Shown: piece by piece, positions 7,195 through 16,507 of the stretch
How positions within the stretch are numbered: position 1 is the first letter of the stretch
How the letters are laid out: the number at the start of each line of letters is the position of its first letter
DNA from: an uncultured Bacilli bacterium
GTDB lineage: Bacteria > Bacillota_I > Bacilli_A > RF39 > UBA660
Length of the DNA: 36,355 bases
Assembly (NCBI GenBank): GCA_944350485.1
Contig: CALVPE010000025.1
Coordinates: forward strand, 1 to 36,355
Direction: 5' to 3'
Program-made: the position numbers and the translations under genes
Notes under the pieces: model-generated
Database searches by the model: none
Seen by the model: the letters and a program-made list of their open reading frames with translations, nothing else
What the model was told of the DNA's origin: nothing

Positions 7195-7557
7195 ATGTGT
7201 TATACTTATGATGAAATATTAGCAAGTGCTTATTATGTTTTTAGAGATGATTTAAAAATACCAATTATTTGTACTTCACTTGAAATATTAACAAAATATT
7301 ATGGTATAAAATTTAGTCGAACAAACTTACAGATTGTTAAATTAAAAAATATTATTATTTTTGAAAATGAAACTTATAAATTAAACAGTTCAAATAGCAT
7401 TGATGATATAATAGATTATGTTGTCCCTTGTTTGGTAATATTTTTTGAAACTTTAAAAAGACAACAAAACAGTAGTTATGATACTTTGAAAAATGAAAAT
7501 TTAGATGTTCCAGAAACCATGATAAGATCGGCAAAGAGTTTTGGTCAAAAAAAATAG
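7195..7557 (+). CDS. Small unknown cytosolic protein
   Basis: 120 residues beginning MCYTYDEILASAYYVFRDD, with no signal peptide and no membrane segment, mixed alpha/beta character, and a polar C-terminus (KNENLDVPETMIRSAKSFGQKK). No family recognised. The ribosome site GGGAGG (7185-7190) is strong and the start is clear. It follows a perfect consensus promoter and an unusually long leader, and lies 15 bases before mtaB, so it is the first gene of the mtaB-dCMP deaminase operon. No function is proposed. Confidence 0.75.
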   Translation: MCYTYDEILASAYYVFRDDLKIPIICTSLEILTKYYGIKFSRTNLQIVKLKNIIIFENETYKLNSSNSIDDIIDYVVPCLVIFFETLKRQQNSSYDTLKNENLDVPETMIRSAKSFGQKK

Positions 7558-7572
7558 AATAATAGAAATGAT

Positions 7573-8868
7573 GTGAAGTTAATTGTGAAAGTTAAAATAG
7601 TTACCTTAGGTTGTAAAGTAAATATCTATGAAAGTGAATATATTTTATCTTGTTTTAAAGATAAAGGTTATGAAATAACTAATGCTAAAGCTGATATTTA
7701 TATTGTTAATACTTGTAGTGTTACAAATACAAGTGATAGTAAAAGTCGAAAAATAATTAATCGGTTAATTAGAGAAAATCCCGGTAGTGTTGTTGTTGTT
7801 GTTATGGGTTGTATGATCGAAGCTAATCATGATTTTAATCTTCCAGGTATTAGTATTTTAATTGGCAATAAAGATAAAGCTAGAGTAGTGGAATTAGTTG
7901 AAGAATATTTAAGTAATAAAAAACAAATAGTAAAGGTATATAAAGATTTTGATAAAGAATTTGAAGATATGTTTATTACTAATATGGCAAGCCATACCAG
8001 AGCTTTTGTAAAGATTCAAGATGGGTGCGAGAATTTTTGTTCTTATTGCATAATTCCTTATACAAGAGGAAGACAAAGAAGTAAAAAAGAGGCTTTAGTT
8101 TTAGATGAAATAACAAATTTAGTTGAAAATGGTTATAAAGAAGTTGTTTTAACTGGAATTCATACTGGTCATTACGGAAGTGATTTAAAAACAAGCTTTC
8201 CTGAATTGTTGAAAAAAATTGTTCTAATTCCAAATCTTAAAAGACTAAGAATATCTTCAATTGAAATAACTGAGCTAAATGAAGAATTTTTAAAAGTTTT
8301 TCAAACTAATCCCATAATTGTTTCTCATTTACATGTTCCTTTACAGTCAGGTTCAGATATTGTTCTACAAGCTATGAACCGTAAATACTTGACAGATTAT
8401 TTCTTAAAAAAAGTTGAAACTTTAAGACAAATAAGACCTGATATTAGTATTACAACGGATATCATTGTTGGTTTTCCAGGAGAAACTGAAGAATTATTTA
8501 AAGAAACTTTAGAATTTGTTAAGAAAATTAAATTTACCAAAGTTCATGTTTTTCCATATTCCAGAAGAAAAGGAACTAAAGCTGATTTAATGGAAAATCA
8601 AGTTCCAGAAAATATAAAAAAAGAACGAGTAAAAATATTAATTGATCTAAGTAATCAATTAGAACAAGAATATTTAGATAGTTATCTTGGTAAAACGGTT
8701 GAAGTTTTAATTGAAGAAAGTCAAGATTTTTCAACTGGTCATACCGGTAATTATTTAAAAGTTATAATTGATAAACATTTAGCAAGTAATAATTTTTATA
8801 AAGTAAAAATATTAGAAAGAGAGGGTTTGACTTTAAAAGGTCAGTTAGAAGACAATGAAGGAAATTAA
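7573..8868 (+). CDS. mtaB: tRNA t6A37 methylthiotransferase MtaB
   Basis: Radical-SAM enzyme that adds a methylthio group to t6A37 of tRNAs reading ANN codons. The N-terminal UPF0004 domain supplies three cluster cysteines: C14 in TLGCKVN, C48 in VNTCSV and C80 in VMGCM. The radical-SAM CxxxCxxC is C152-C156-C159 in CENFCSYC, followed by IPYTRGRQRS, and the C-terminal part fits a TRAM domain. The TLGCKVN start and GCENFCSYCIIPYTRGRQRS are typical of MtaB rather than MiaB or RimO. Length (about 430) is normal. The start is uncertain: GTG at 7573 or GTG at 7585 (just before KVKIVTLGCK), neither with a strong ribosome site. It overlaps the next gene by 14 bases. Confidence 0.93.
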   Translation: MKLIVKVKIVTLGCKVNIYESEYILSCFKDKGYEITNAKADIYIVNTCSVTNTSDSKSRKIINRLIRENPGSVVVVVMGCMIEANHDFNLPGISILIGNKDKARVVELVEEYLSNKKQIVKVYKDFDKEFEDMFITNMASHTRAFVKIQDGCENFCSYCIIPYTRGRQRSKKEALVLDEITNLVENGYKEVVLTGIHTGHYGSDLKTSFPELLKKIVLIPNLKRLRISSIEITELNEEFLKVFQTNPIIVSHLHVPLQSGSDIVLQAMNRKYLTDYFLKKVETLRQIRPDISITTDIIVGFPGETEELFKETLEFVKKIKFTKVHVFPYSRRKGTKADLMENQVPENIKKERVKILIDLSNQLEQEYLDSYLGKTVEVLIEESQDFSTGHTGNYLKVIIDKHLASNNFYKVKILEREGLTLKGQLEDNEGN

Positions 8869-9385
8869 TAAACAGAGAAAAGATTATTTAAGTTGGAATG
8901 AATACTTTATGGCTATTGCTAAATTATCAGCCATGCGTAGTAAAGATCCATCAACGCAAGTTGGAGCTTGTATTGTTAGTGGTGATAATCGAATTTTATC
9001 AATTGGTTATAATGGAGCACCTAATGGTTTTTTAGATAGTAATTTTCCATGGGAAAGAAATGGTGATATGTTAAACACAAAATATGCTTTTGTTTGCCAT
9101 GGTGAAATGAATGCTATTTTAAATTATCGTGGTTCTAGAAAAGAATTAGAAGGAGCTAAAATCTATGTTGATTTATTTCCATGTAATGAGTGTGCTAAAT
9201 TAATTATTCAAGCAGGTATTAAAGAAGTTATTTATTTATCTGATAAGTTCAAAGACAAAGATGGATCTTTAAAAGAAACTGACGCTGTTAAAGCTAGTAA
9301 ATTAATGTTTGATAATTGTGGTGTTAAATATTATCAAGTTGATATTGAAAATCAGGAAATCACGATTAAACTTGAAAAAAAATAA
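8855..9385 (+). CDS. dCMP deaminase (ComEB-like cytidine/deoxycytidylate deaminase)
   Basis: 176-residue zinc hydrolase converting dCMP to dUMP for thymidylate synthesis. DPSTQVGACIV (31-41) and GYNGAPNGF (51-59) are typical of the family. The zinc/catalytic motifs are H82-G-E84 in CHGEMNAIL and PCNEC (109-113). The family usually shows HAE; here the middle residue is Gly, while His, Glu and both Cys are intact, so activity is expected. The ATG overlaps the end of mtaB by 14 bases, indicating translational coupling. The gene ends just before the promoter at 9372-9400, whose -35 lies in its last codons. Confidence 0.92.
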   Translation: MKEINKQRKDYLSWNEYFMAIAKLSAMRSKDPSTQVGACIVSGDNRILSIGYNGAPNGFLDSNFPWERNGDMLNTKYAFVCHGEMNAILNYRGSRKELEGAKIYVDLFPCNECAKLIIQAGIKEVIYLSDKFKDKDGSLKETDAVKASKLMFDNCGVKYYQVDIENQEITIKLEKK

Positions 9386-9400
9386 AAAATATGATATAAT
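9372..9400 (+). promoter_or_regulatory. Promoter of the gene at 9428
   Basis: TTGAAA (9372-9377), 17-bp spacer, TATAAT (9395-9400) with TG one base before (extended -10). It overlaps the 3' end of the deaminase gene. Confidence 0.8.
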
Positions 9401-9427
9401 AGCCACCAAATTTTGGGGGTTATTTTT

Positions 9428-9880
9428 ATGTCAATTAAAATAAGAAATTATTATCTAACAAGAATTATTTATACAATTTTATTTTTGATTTTTACAACTT
9501 TTTATTGGTATTTTAATTTAAAAGATATTAATTATCAAACTGCAAATAATTTAAATAATATAAAAACAATTAGCTTTAATAATTTAAAACAAGTATCAGA
9601 TTCATTAGCCAAAGATTTAACTCCATTAAAAGTTAATATTAAAAACGAAGAAGAAAGAAGAGAAATAAAAATTTTTATTGTACCAACAACTACTAAAATC
9701 AGTAATAATTACATTAAATACCAAATAAATGATGAAGATATTCATTCTTTAAATCTGGATGGTATGATTTATTTAGATAATTTAAATCCAAATGAAGAAA
9801 GAAATTTAACTTTAAAACTTTGGATAAGTGAAAATTATCAAGGTTATGTAAAATATTCAGGTAATATTGTTATTATTTAA
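9428..9880 (+). CDS. Membrane-anchored extracellular beta-type protein, unknown
   Basis: 150 residues from ATG 9428, chosen because GGGGGT (9415-9420) stands 7 bases before it; an in-frame TTG lies at 9413. A basic N-terminus (SIKIRNYYLTR) and a membrane segment at about 11-29 give a signal anchor. The remainder looks like one extracellular beta-sandwich, ending NLTLKLWISENYQGYVKYSGNIVII. That kind of ending is common in small anchored proteins of related bacteria, but I cannot name the family. It has its own promoter and a strong terminator, so it is a single-gene unit. No catalytic motif seen. Confidence 0.7.
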   Translation: MSIKIRNYYLTRIIYTILFLIFTTFYWYFNLKDINYQTANNLNNIKTISFNNLKQVSDSLAKDLTPLKVNIKNEEERREIKIFIVPTTTKISNNYIKYQINDEDIHSLNLDGMIYLDNLNPNEERNLTLKLWISENYQGYVKYSGNIVII

Positions 9881-9913
9881 AAAAATATTCTTTAAAGGAA
9901 TAATAATACTTTC

Positions 9914-9949
9914 AAAATATTAATAGATTAGTTATTAATATTTTTTTTT
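9914..9949 (+). terminator. Intrinsic terminator
   Basis: AAAATATTAATA pairs perfectly with TATTAATATTTT (12 bp, 7-base loop), continued by T up to 9949. It ends the 9428 gene before the priA promoter. Confidence 0.75.
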
Positions 9950-9968
9950 ATTAAAGTTTTTATTTTTC

Positions 9969-9997
9969 TTGAGGTTATCTTTATAATTTAGTATAAT
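9969..9997 (+). promoter_or_regulatory. priA promoter
   Basis: TTGAGG (9969-9974), 17-bp spacer, TATAAT (9992-9997), about 30 bases before the priA ATG. Confidence 0.75.
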
Positions 9998-10027
9998 CAA
10001 CTTAAGTATTAAAGGAAGTGATAAGAC

Positions 10028-12184
10028 ATGATAATAGAAGTTTTAGTTGAATTACAAGCAAGGGCAGTTGATAAATATTTTACTTATAAAGTTCCAAAAG
10101 AATTAGAAAAGAAGATTCAAGTAGGCGTTAGGGTTTTAGTACCATTTGCTTCTTTTAAATTAATTGGTTTTGTAACCAAAATAGTTGCTAATTATAACAG
10201 AGAATACGAATTAAAAGAAATATTTGAAGTAATTGATGAAGATGTTATTTTAAATCAAGAATTGTTAGATTTAGGTATTTATATTTCGAAAACTAGAATA
10301 GCTACTTTAATATCTTGTTATCAAGCTATGTTACCAAATGGATATAAAGCTAAAAGTAAAAAGACAGTTTCTTCTAAATTTGAAACTTATGTTAACGTTT
10401 GTTTTCAAAAATTAAAAGAATTTAAATTAACAGATAAACAACAAGAAATAGTTAATTATTTACTTAAAAATAAAAATGTAACTTATCATTATTTAAAAAC
10501 CATTAATACTAGTGTTGATACTTTATTAAAAAAAGAAATTTTAAAAAAAGAAAGGCTTGAAGTCTATCGTTTAAAACAAGATTTTCAGTTAAAAGAAAAA
10601 TATCCTTTAACACCTGATCAGAAAAGAGTTGTTAATAGTGTCAATTTAAACAATTATCAAACTTATTTATTATATGGAGTAACAGGTTCAGGTAAAACTG
10701 AAGTTTATATGGAATTAATTGAGAAGGTTTTAAAAATTAATAAAACAGCGATTGTTTTAATTCCTGAAATTAGTTTAACTCCGCAAACTGTTAGACGTTT
10801 TTTGGAGCGTTTTGGAAATATCATTGCCGTTTTTCATTCCGGATTAACAGATGGAGAGAAATATGATGAATATCGAAAAATAAAAAAAGATCATATTAAA
10901 ATTGTAATTGGAGCCAGAAGTGCCATTTTCGCTCCTCTTGAAAATTTAGGAATTATTATTGTTGATGAAGAGCATTCAAGTTCTTATAAACAGGATAATA
11001 TGCCAAGATATGATGCTATTAATATTAGTAATTGGCGAGGTAGGTATCATGACTGTCCGGTTGTTTTAGGATCGGCAACTCCCACATTAGAAAGTTTTGC
11101 CAGGGCTTTAAAAGGTGTTTATAAATTATTAAGATTAGATAAAAGAGTAAATAATCAAGGTCTACCAAATACTTATATAATTGATATGTTTAAAACTAAG
11201 AAAAAAAGTAAATTCTTTTCAGAAATCCTATATTTAAAAATGCAAGAAGTTTTAGAAAAAGGTGAACAAATAATTTTATTTTTAAATAAACGTGGTTATG
11301 CAACAACTATAAGTTGTAAGTCTTGTGGAAAAACTTTTATGTGTCCAAATTGTGATATTACTTTAACTTACCATAAATCAAGCGGCATGCTAAGATGTCA
11401 TTATTGTGGTTATGCTGAAGCTAAACCAAATAACTGTTTAAATTGCCAAGAAGAATTAACAATTTCTGGAATGGGAACTGAACAAGTTGAAGAAGAATTA
11501 AATCTTTTATTTAAAGACTATAAGACTATTCGTATGGACTTTGATACGACTAGTAAAAAGGGAAGTCATGAAAAAATAATAAATGATTTTAAAGATAATA
11601 AATATCAAATTTTAATTGGAACACAAATGATTGCTAAAGGACTTGATTTTTCCAATGTAACTTTAGTAGGGGTTATTAATGCTGATACAAGCTTAAATAT
11701 TCCTGATTTTAGAAGTAGTGAAAATACTTTTGCTTTATTAAATCAAGTTTCGGGAAGAGCCGGTCGTGGTAATAAAAAAGGTAATGTTTATATTCAAACT
11801 TTTAATCCTAATCACTATGCTATTACTTATGCTAAAGATAATGATTATTTAGGTTTCTTTAATCAAGAAATGAAAAACAGGAAATTATTAAAATATCCAC
11901 CTTATTATTATTTAGTTTTAATAGTTTTAAAAAATAAAGATTATCAAACTCTTAGTTTAGAAAGTAAAAAAATAAAAGAATTTTTAAATAATAATTTAAA
12001 TCTTGATATTTTAGGTCCAAGTCTTGCTAATCCTTTTAAAGTTAATCAAGTATATAGAATGAATATTTTAATAAAATATAAAGAATTAAATAATTTATAT
12101 GAAGTTTTGAATAAATTAATAGATCATTATAAAACTAATAATAATTTAAAAATAGATATTGATTTTGATCCTAAAAGTTTTTAA
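10028..12184 (+). CDS. priA: Primosomal protein N' (replication restart helicase PriA)
   Basis: 718-residue superfamily-2 DNA helicase that recognises stalled forks and starts primosome reassembly. The N-terminal 3'-DNA-binding domain begins MIIEVLVELQARAVDKYFTY. Walker A is GVTGSGKT (217-224), Walker B/motif II is DEEH (313-316), and GSATPTLES (348-356) is motif III. Eight zinc-binding cysteines at 430, 433, 439, 442, 457, 460, 470 and 473 interrupt the helicase core, as is characteristic of PriA. GTQMIAKGLDF and QVSGRAGR supply motifs V and VI. Length is normal. AAGGAAGTGAT precedes the ATG. Confidence 0.97.
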   Translation: MIIEVLVELQARAVDKYFTYKVPKELEKKIQVGVRVLVPFASFKLIGFVTKIVANYNREYELKEIFEVIDEDVILNQELLDLGIYISKTRIATLISCYQAMLPNGYKAKSKKTVSSKFETYVNVCFQKLKEFKLTDKQQEIVNYLLKNKNVTYHYLKTINTSVDTLLKKEILKKERLEVYRLKQDFQLKEKYPLTPDQKRVVNSVNLNNYQTYLLYGVTGSGKTEVYMELIEKVLKINKTAIVLIPEISLTPQTVRRFLERFGNIIAVFHSGLTDGEKYDEYRKIKKDHIKIVIGARSAIFAPLENLGIIIVDEEHSSSYKQDNMPRYDAINISNWRGRYHDCPVVLGSATPTLESFARALKGVYKLLRLDKRVNNQGLPNTYIIDMFKTKKKSKFFSEILYLKMQEVLEKGEQIILFLNKRGYATTISCKSCGKTFMCPNCDITLTYHKSSGMLRCHYCGYAEAKPNNCLNCQEELTISGMGTEQVEEELNLLFKDYKTIRMDFDTTSKKGSHEKIINDFKDNKYQILIGTQMIAKGLDFSNVTLVGVINADTSLNIPDFRSSENTFALLNQVSGRAGRGNKKGNVYIQTFNPNHYAITYAKDNDYLGFFNQEMKNRKLLKYPPYYYLVLIVLKNKDYQTLSLESKKIKEFLNNNLNLDILGPSLANPFKVNQVYRMNILIKYKELNNLYEVLNKLIDHYKTNNNLKIDIDFDPKSF

Positions 12185-12210
12185 AAAAATAATTTAATTT
12201 GTGATTTTTA

Positions 12211-12219
12211 TGTTATACT
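12211..12219 (+). promoter_or_regulatory. Extended -10 promoter of pflB
   Basis: TGTTATACT (TGn plus TATACT at 12214-12219) lies 26 bases before the pflB ATG; the -35 region is weak. No terminator is seen after priA, so readthrough is also possible. Confidence 0.5.
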
Positions 12220-12244
12220 AATAATTGATGATAGAGGTGTAAAG

Positions 12245-14485
12245 ATGAATTTAGAAAATAATAATTTAAAAAATATGAATTTTAAAGAAGGATATTATCA
12301 AGATAATGTTGATGTTCATGATTTTATTCAAAAAAACATTACTCCTTATGATGGAGATGAGAGTTTTTTAACTGGAATTAGTTCTAAAACAAAAAAAATT
12401 TTAGATAAATGTACTAATTTATTAAAAGAAGAATTAGTTAAAAAAGTTTTAGATATTGATACCGAGCATGTTTCCGGCATTAATAATTTTGATCCTGGTT
12501 ATATTGATAAGGATAATGAAATTATTGTAGGACTTCAAACTGATAAGCCATTAAAAAGAATTATGAATCCTTTTGGTGGAATGAGGATGCTTAAAAATAG
12601 TTTAAATACTTATGGTTATAAAATGAATTCTGATATTGAAAAGTATTTTTCAATGTTTACGAAATCACATAATGATGGGGTTTATGATGCTTATAATAAA
12701 GAGATTAAACTTGCTAAGCACGTTGGGTTAATTACAGGATTACCGGATGCTTATGGAAGAGGTCGAATTATTGGAGATTATAGGAGAATTGCTTTATACG
12801 GAATTGATTATTTAATTTTAAAAAAGCAAGAAGATTTAGAAAATATTAAGGTTGAACTTGATGAAAGTATTAGGTTAAGAGAAGAAGTAAGTCGTCAAAT
12901 TAAAGCTTTAGAACAAATTAAAGAAATGGGTAAAAGTTATGGCTTTGATTTAGGAAGACCGGCCAAAAATAGTTTTGAAGCTGTTCAATGGTTATATTTT
13001 GGTTATCTAGCAGCTGTTAAAGAAAATAATGGGGCAGCTGAAAGTTTAGGAAGAGTAGATGCTTTCTTAGATATTTATTTTGAAAGGGATTTAAAATTAG
13101 GCTTAATAACTGAAAGTGAAATTCAAGAATTAATTGATCAATTTGTTATAAAACTTCGTTTAGTAAGACATTTAAGAACTCCAGAATATGATGAATTATT
13201 TTCGGGAGATCCAACTTGGGTTACTTGCTCAATTGGAGGAGTTAATAAAAAAGGTAAATCTATGGTTACAAAAACAAGCTTTCGATTACTTCATACTTTA
13301 ACAAATTTAGAACCATCTCCAGAACCAAATATGACAGTTCTATGGAGTGAAAATTTACCTTTAAACTTTAAAAAATATGCTAGTAAAATGAGTATTAAAA
13401 CTGATGCTATTCAATATGAAAATGACGATTTAATGCGACCAATTTATGGGGATGATTATGCTATTGCTTGTTGTGTTTCAGCGATGCGAGTTGGTCTTGA
13501 TATGCAGTTTTTTGGAGCAAGATGTAATTTAGCTAAAGCTCTTTTATATAGTATAAACGCTGGAATTGATGAAAGAGAAGGAGTTAAAGTTTTAGATGGT
13601 ATCAAAGTTTTAGATGGTGAGTATTTAAATTATGAAGAAGTAAAGAAAAATTTTGAAAAAGTCTTAGCTAAAACTGCTGAAATTTATGTTGATAGTATGA
13701 ATATTATTCATTATATGCACGATAAATATGCTTATGAAGCTAGTCAGATGGCTTTACATAATACTAACGTTAATCGTTTAATGGCTTACGGAGTAGCTGG
13801 ACTTTCTGTTGTTGCTGATAGCTTGTCTGCTATTAAATATGCCAAAGTTAAACCAATTCGAAATGAAAATGGAGTAGCAGTTGATTTTGAAATAGTAGGT
13901 GATTATCCAAAATACGGAAATGATGATGATAGAGTTGATTTTATAGCTAGAGATGTTTTAAAAAAGTTTTATCATGAATTAAGTAAACACAAAACATACC
14001 GAAATGCTTTTCCGACTTTATCCGTTTTAACTATTACTTCAAATGTTGTTTACGGTCATAAAACAGGAACAACTCCTGATGGTAGATTAGCAGGAACTCC
14101 ATTTGCGCCTGGTGCTAATCCAATGCACGGACGGGATAAAAGTGGAGCTTTGGCAAGTTTAAATAGTGTTGCCAAACTCGATTATAAAAATTGTTGTCGT
14201 GATGGTATAAGTAATACTTTCTCCATTGTTCCAAAAGCTTTAGGAAAGAATTTAGATATACAAATTGAAAATTTAGTTAGTATTTTAGATGGCTATTTTA
14301 AACAAGGTGCTCATCACTTAAATGTTAATGTTTTAACTAGAGAAACTTTAATTGATGCTAAGAATAATCCAGATAAATATCCTTTACTAACTATTCGTGT
14401 TTCTGGTTATTCAGTTCGTTTTAATCGTTTAACTGATGAACAAAAAGATGAAGTAATAAAAAGAACTTTTCATGAGGCTATTTAA
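12245..14485 (+). CDS. pflB: Formate C-acetyltransferase (pyruvate formate-lyase)
   Basis: 746-residue glycyl-radical enzyme cleaving pyruvate with CoA into acetyl-CoA and formate, an oxygen-sensitive cytosolic reaction. The adjacent catalytic cysteines are C409-C410 in IACCVSAM, and the radical glycine is G721 in [12 protein letters not shown] near the C-terminus, where the family has it. Other matches include [31 protein letters not shown] and [12 protein letters not shown], supporting true PFL rather than a glycerol or choline lyase. Length is close to the usual 740-760. GAGGTG precedes the ATG. Its TAA overlaps the ATG of the activating enzyme by one base (TAATG), so both are co-translated. 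Acts alongside PFOR (16508-19924) at the pyruvate branch point. Confidence 0.97.
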   Translation: MNLENNNLKNMNFKEGYYQDNVDVHDFIQKNITPYDGDESFLTGISSKTKKILDKCTNLLKEELVKKVLDIDTEHVSGINNFDPGYIDKDNEIIVGLQTDKPLKRIMNPFGGMRMLKNSLNTYGYKMNSDIEKYFSMFTKSHNDGVYDAYNKEIKLAKHVGLITGLPDAYGRGRIIGDYRRIALYGIDYLILKKQEDLENIKVELDESIRLREEVSRQIKALEQIKEMGKSYGFDLGRPAKNSFEAVQWLYFGYLAAVKENNGAAESLGRVDAFLDIYFERDLKLGLITESEIQELIDQFVIKLRLVRHLRTPEYDELFSGDPTWVTCSIGGVNKKGKSMVTKTSFRLLHTLTNLEPSPEPNMTVLWSENLPLNFKKYASKMSIKTDAIQYENDDLMRPIYGDDYAIACCVSAMRVGLDMQFFGARCNLAKALLYSINAGIDEREGVKVLDGIKVLDGEYLNYEEVKKNFEKVLAKTAEIYVDSMNIIHYMHDKYAYEASQMALHNTNVNRLMAYGVAGLSVVADSLSAIKYAKVKPIRNENGVAVDFEIVGDYPKYGNDDDRVDFIARDVLKKFYHELSKHKTYRNAFPTLSVLTITSNVVYGHKTGTTPDGRLAGTPFAPGANPMHGRDKSGALASLNSVAKLDYKNCCRDGISNTFSIVPKALGKNLDIQIENLVSILDGYFKQGAHHLNVNVLTRETLIDAKNNPDKYPLLTIRVSGYSVRFNRLTDEQKDEVIKRTFHEAI

Positions 14486-15186
14486 TGAAAGGAAGTATTT
14501 CCTCAATCGAAACCATGTCAAGTGTTGATGGACCGGGAATTAGATGTGTCGTTTTTATGACTGGTTGCAGGAAAAGATGTTTGTATTGTCATAACCCAGA
14601 AATGTTTCAAAAGGGAGAATTAAATTACACTGTTGATGAGTTAGTTAACAAATTACTTCGTTATAAAAATTACTTTGGCAAAAAAGGTGGGATTACTTTT
14701 TCAGGAGGTGAACCTCTTTTACAAACTGATTTCTTGATTCCAGTTTTAAAAAAATTAAAAAAAGAAAATATTCAAATTGCTTTTGATACAGCCGGAGATT
14801 ATGTTGGTAATGTTGAAGAATTATTAAAATATACTGACTTAGTAATTTTAGATATTAAAGATACAAGAGAAAAAGAATATGAATATTTAACTAAAGTTAA
14901 AATAGAAAAAGTTGAAGAATTTATCAAAATATTAAATAAAAGTCAAGTTAAAGTATCTTTAAGACAAGTAATAATTCCTAATTTTAATGATAATTTAGAT
15001 TATTTAAAAAGTTTAAAACAATATATTAAAAAAATTAATAATGTTGTTGATATAACTTTTTTACCATATCACAGATTAGGAAGAGAAAAATATCTTAAAT
15101 TAGGTATTCCTTATCCAATGGAAGATACTCTAGATATGGATAAAGAAAAATGTGATAAACTTTATCAAGAATTTTTAAAACTTTAA
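14485..15186 (+). CDS. pflA: Pyruvate formate-lyase activating enzyme
   Basis: 233-residue radical-SAM enzyme that abstracts hydrogen from the PFL glycine to make the radical. The cluster motif CxxxCxxC is C28-C32-C35 in TGCRKRCLYCHNPEM, preceded by SSVDGPGIR. GGITFSGGEPLLQ (68-80) is the SAM-binding GGE motif, and FLPYHRLGREKY near the C-terminus is typical. Length is as expected. Coupled to pflB by a TAATG overlap and closed by the terminator at 15251-15279. Confidence 0.96.
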   Translation: MKGSISSIETMSSVDGPGIRCVVFMTGCRKRCLYCHNPEMFQKGELNYTVDELVNKLLRYKNYFGKKGGITFSGGEPLLQTDFLIPVLKKLKKENIQIAFDTAGDYVGNVEELLKYTDLVILDIKDTREKEYEYLTKVKIEKVEEFIKILNKSQVKVSLRQVIIPNFNDNLDYLKSLKQYIKKINNVVDITFLPYHRLGREKYLKLGIPYPMEDTLDMDKEKCDKLYQEFLKL

Positions 15187-15250
15187 AATAGTTTATAAGT
15201 TAAAATAGAAATTAAAAAGTTAAATTTATGATCTAATAATATAAAATTCT

Positions 15251-15279
15251 TAATTAGCTTTATTTAGCTAATTTTTTTT
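15251..15279 (+). terminator. Intrinsic terminator of pflB-pflA
   Basis: AATTAGCT (15252-15259) pairs with AGCTAATT (15266-15273) around a 6-base loop, with T to 15279. Confidence 0.85.
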
Positions 15280-15607
15280 AGAAAAATTTTCATTTCTTAA
15301 ATAATTTATAAAAAAAGAAACTAATTTTAAAAAGCATGTTTAAAATATATTAGAATAAAATTTATAAATATGTTTTTTGTTTTAAATTTTAAATAGTAGG
15401 TTATGTTATATATTAAAACTGATTAAAAAAATATTTTAAATTATGTTTAAATAAAATAATAGTTAATATAAAATATCTATAATTATGTCATCATTAAAAA
15501 AATAATTTAATTTATAGTAAATTTAATTTTGATTTTTATTTATCAGTCATAAATTTTAACACAACCAAATAGTAATAAAATACATTTTTTAAACTAAACC
15601 AAAGTTA
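15280..15607. other. Extremely AT-rich intergenic stretch, no feature seen
   Basis: About 330 bases of almost pure A/T without a credible frame, ribosome site or stable fold, between the pflA terminator and the next promoter. Confidence 0.5.
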
Positions 15608-15636
15608 TTGACTAATAAATTTTTGATTGTTATAAT
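15608..15636 (+). promoter_or_regulatory. Strong promoter of the gene at 15689
   Basis: TTGACT (15608-15613), 17-bp spacer, TATAAT (15631-15636) with TG one base upstream (extended -10). Confidence 0.85.
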
Positions 15637-15688
15637 ACAGGTCAACAAAGAAAAAATAGATTAAAAAAAATATAAAGTAGGTAATAAT

Positions 15689-16441
15689 ATGAAATTTAGT
15701 CTTTCGATAGTTTTAGATTATGAAGGTTTAATGAAACAAGATTTAATAACTTTTGACAGTTTAGAAAAATTAGATTTATATACTTCTGTTTTTAAAAATG
15801 TTAAAGAATTAAGAAAAGTATATGAAGAAAAATTAGATTATTATTTAAATCAAAATAAAAATTATTTGAATAACAAAAAGCAAAATAGAGGAAGAATATG
15901 TATTACTTGTTATGATAAACAAAATAATATAAGATTTTTTCCTATAATTTATAGTGAAAATAAAGATTTATTAAATTTTTCTAAAGTATTATCAATAATT
16001 AAAGCTAGTTTAGAAGATGATCATGTACTTTTAGAAATAAATAAACGTAAAAAGTATTTATTATCGATGTATGAGATTGATTTATTAAGATTATATTTTA
16101 GTACGAAAGATAAGAAATTTAAAAATTTGTTTAAAAAGACTTTTTATCTTCGAATTTTAGGTTGTGAGAATAAATATTTATACATTAGAAGTTTAATAAA
16201 TGTTTGTAATGTTTTTGAAAGTTATCATAAGGAAAAAGGGAATATAGAAAGTGAAAATATAGAACGTGATTTAGAGCCTTCTAAGAGCGATTTTTCTCTT
16301 GATGAGGATACAGATATGTATTTAATGAAGTTGGTAGAATCTGAAGATTATGAACAAATATTTAATTATTTTGGGATAGCTGATTTAGAATCTAAAAGTG
16401 GTAATTTAATTCCAATTGGTATTAAAAAAATTAAAAAATAA
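15689..16441 (+). CDS. Unknown cytosolic protein
   Basis: 250 residues, no membrane segment or signal. It begins MKFSLSIVLDYEGLMKQDLITFDSL. A basic, Lys/Tyr-rich middle (KELRKVYEEKLDYYLNQ, KKQNRGRICITCYD) is followed by an acidic Ser/Glu linker (about 190-215) and a short C-terminal segment (LVESEDYEQIFNYFG). No family recognised and no catalytic motif visible. Ribosome site AGTAGGT lies before the ATG. It has its own strong promoter and a terminator over its stop codon, so it is a single-gene unit between pfl and PFOR. Codon use matches its neighbours. No function is proposed. Confidence 0.75.
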   Translation: MKFSLSIVLDYEGLMKQDLITFDSLEKLDLYTSVFKNVKELRKVYEEKLDYYLNQNKNYLNNKKQNRGRICITCYDKQNNIRFFPIIYSENKDLLNFSKVLSIIKASLEDDHVLLEINKRKKYLLSMYEIDLLRLYFSTKDKKFKNLFKKTFYLRILGCENKYLYIRSLINVCNVFESYHKEKGNIESENIERDLEPSKSDFSLDEDTDMYLMKLVESEDYEQIFNYFGIADLESKSGNLIPIGIKKIKK

Positions 16442-16465
16442 TATGGTTTTCATGTTATTTTTTTT
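16437..16465 (+). terminator. Intrinsic terminator overlapping the stop codon
   Basis: AATAATATG pairs with CATGTTATT (9 bp including one G-T pair, 5-base loop), followed by T up to 16465. The TAA stop (16439-16441) is in the left arm. Confidence 0.7.
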
Positions 16466-16472
16466 GTTCTTG

Positions 16473-16481
16473 TGATATAAT
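16473..16481 (+). promoter_or_regulatory. Extended -10 promoter of the PFOR gene
   Basis: TGATATAAT (TGn plus consensus TATAAT at 16476-16481) 26 bases before the start codon. The -35 is not conserved. Confidence 0.65.
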
Positions 16482-16507
16482 TTAATAGTTAGTTTTAGGA
16501 GGTAAAG

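Noticed and set aside
9401-9421. Hairpin hiding the GGGGGT ribosome site of the gene at 9428
   Set aside because: The expected transcription start near 9407 removes most of the left arm, so it could form only on readthrough transcripts, and it contains an A-G mismatch.
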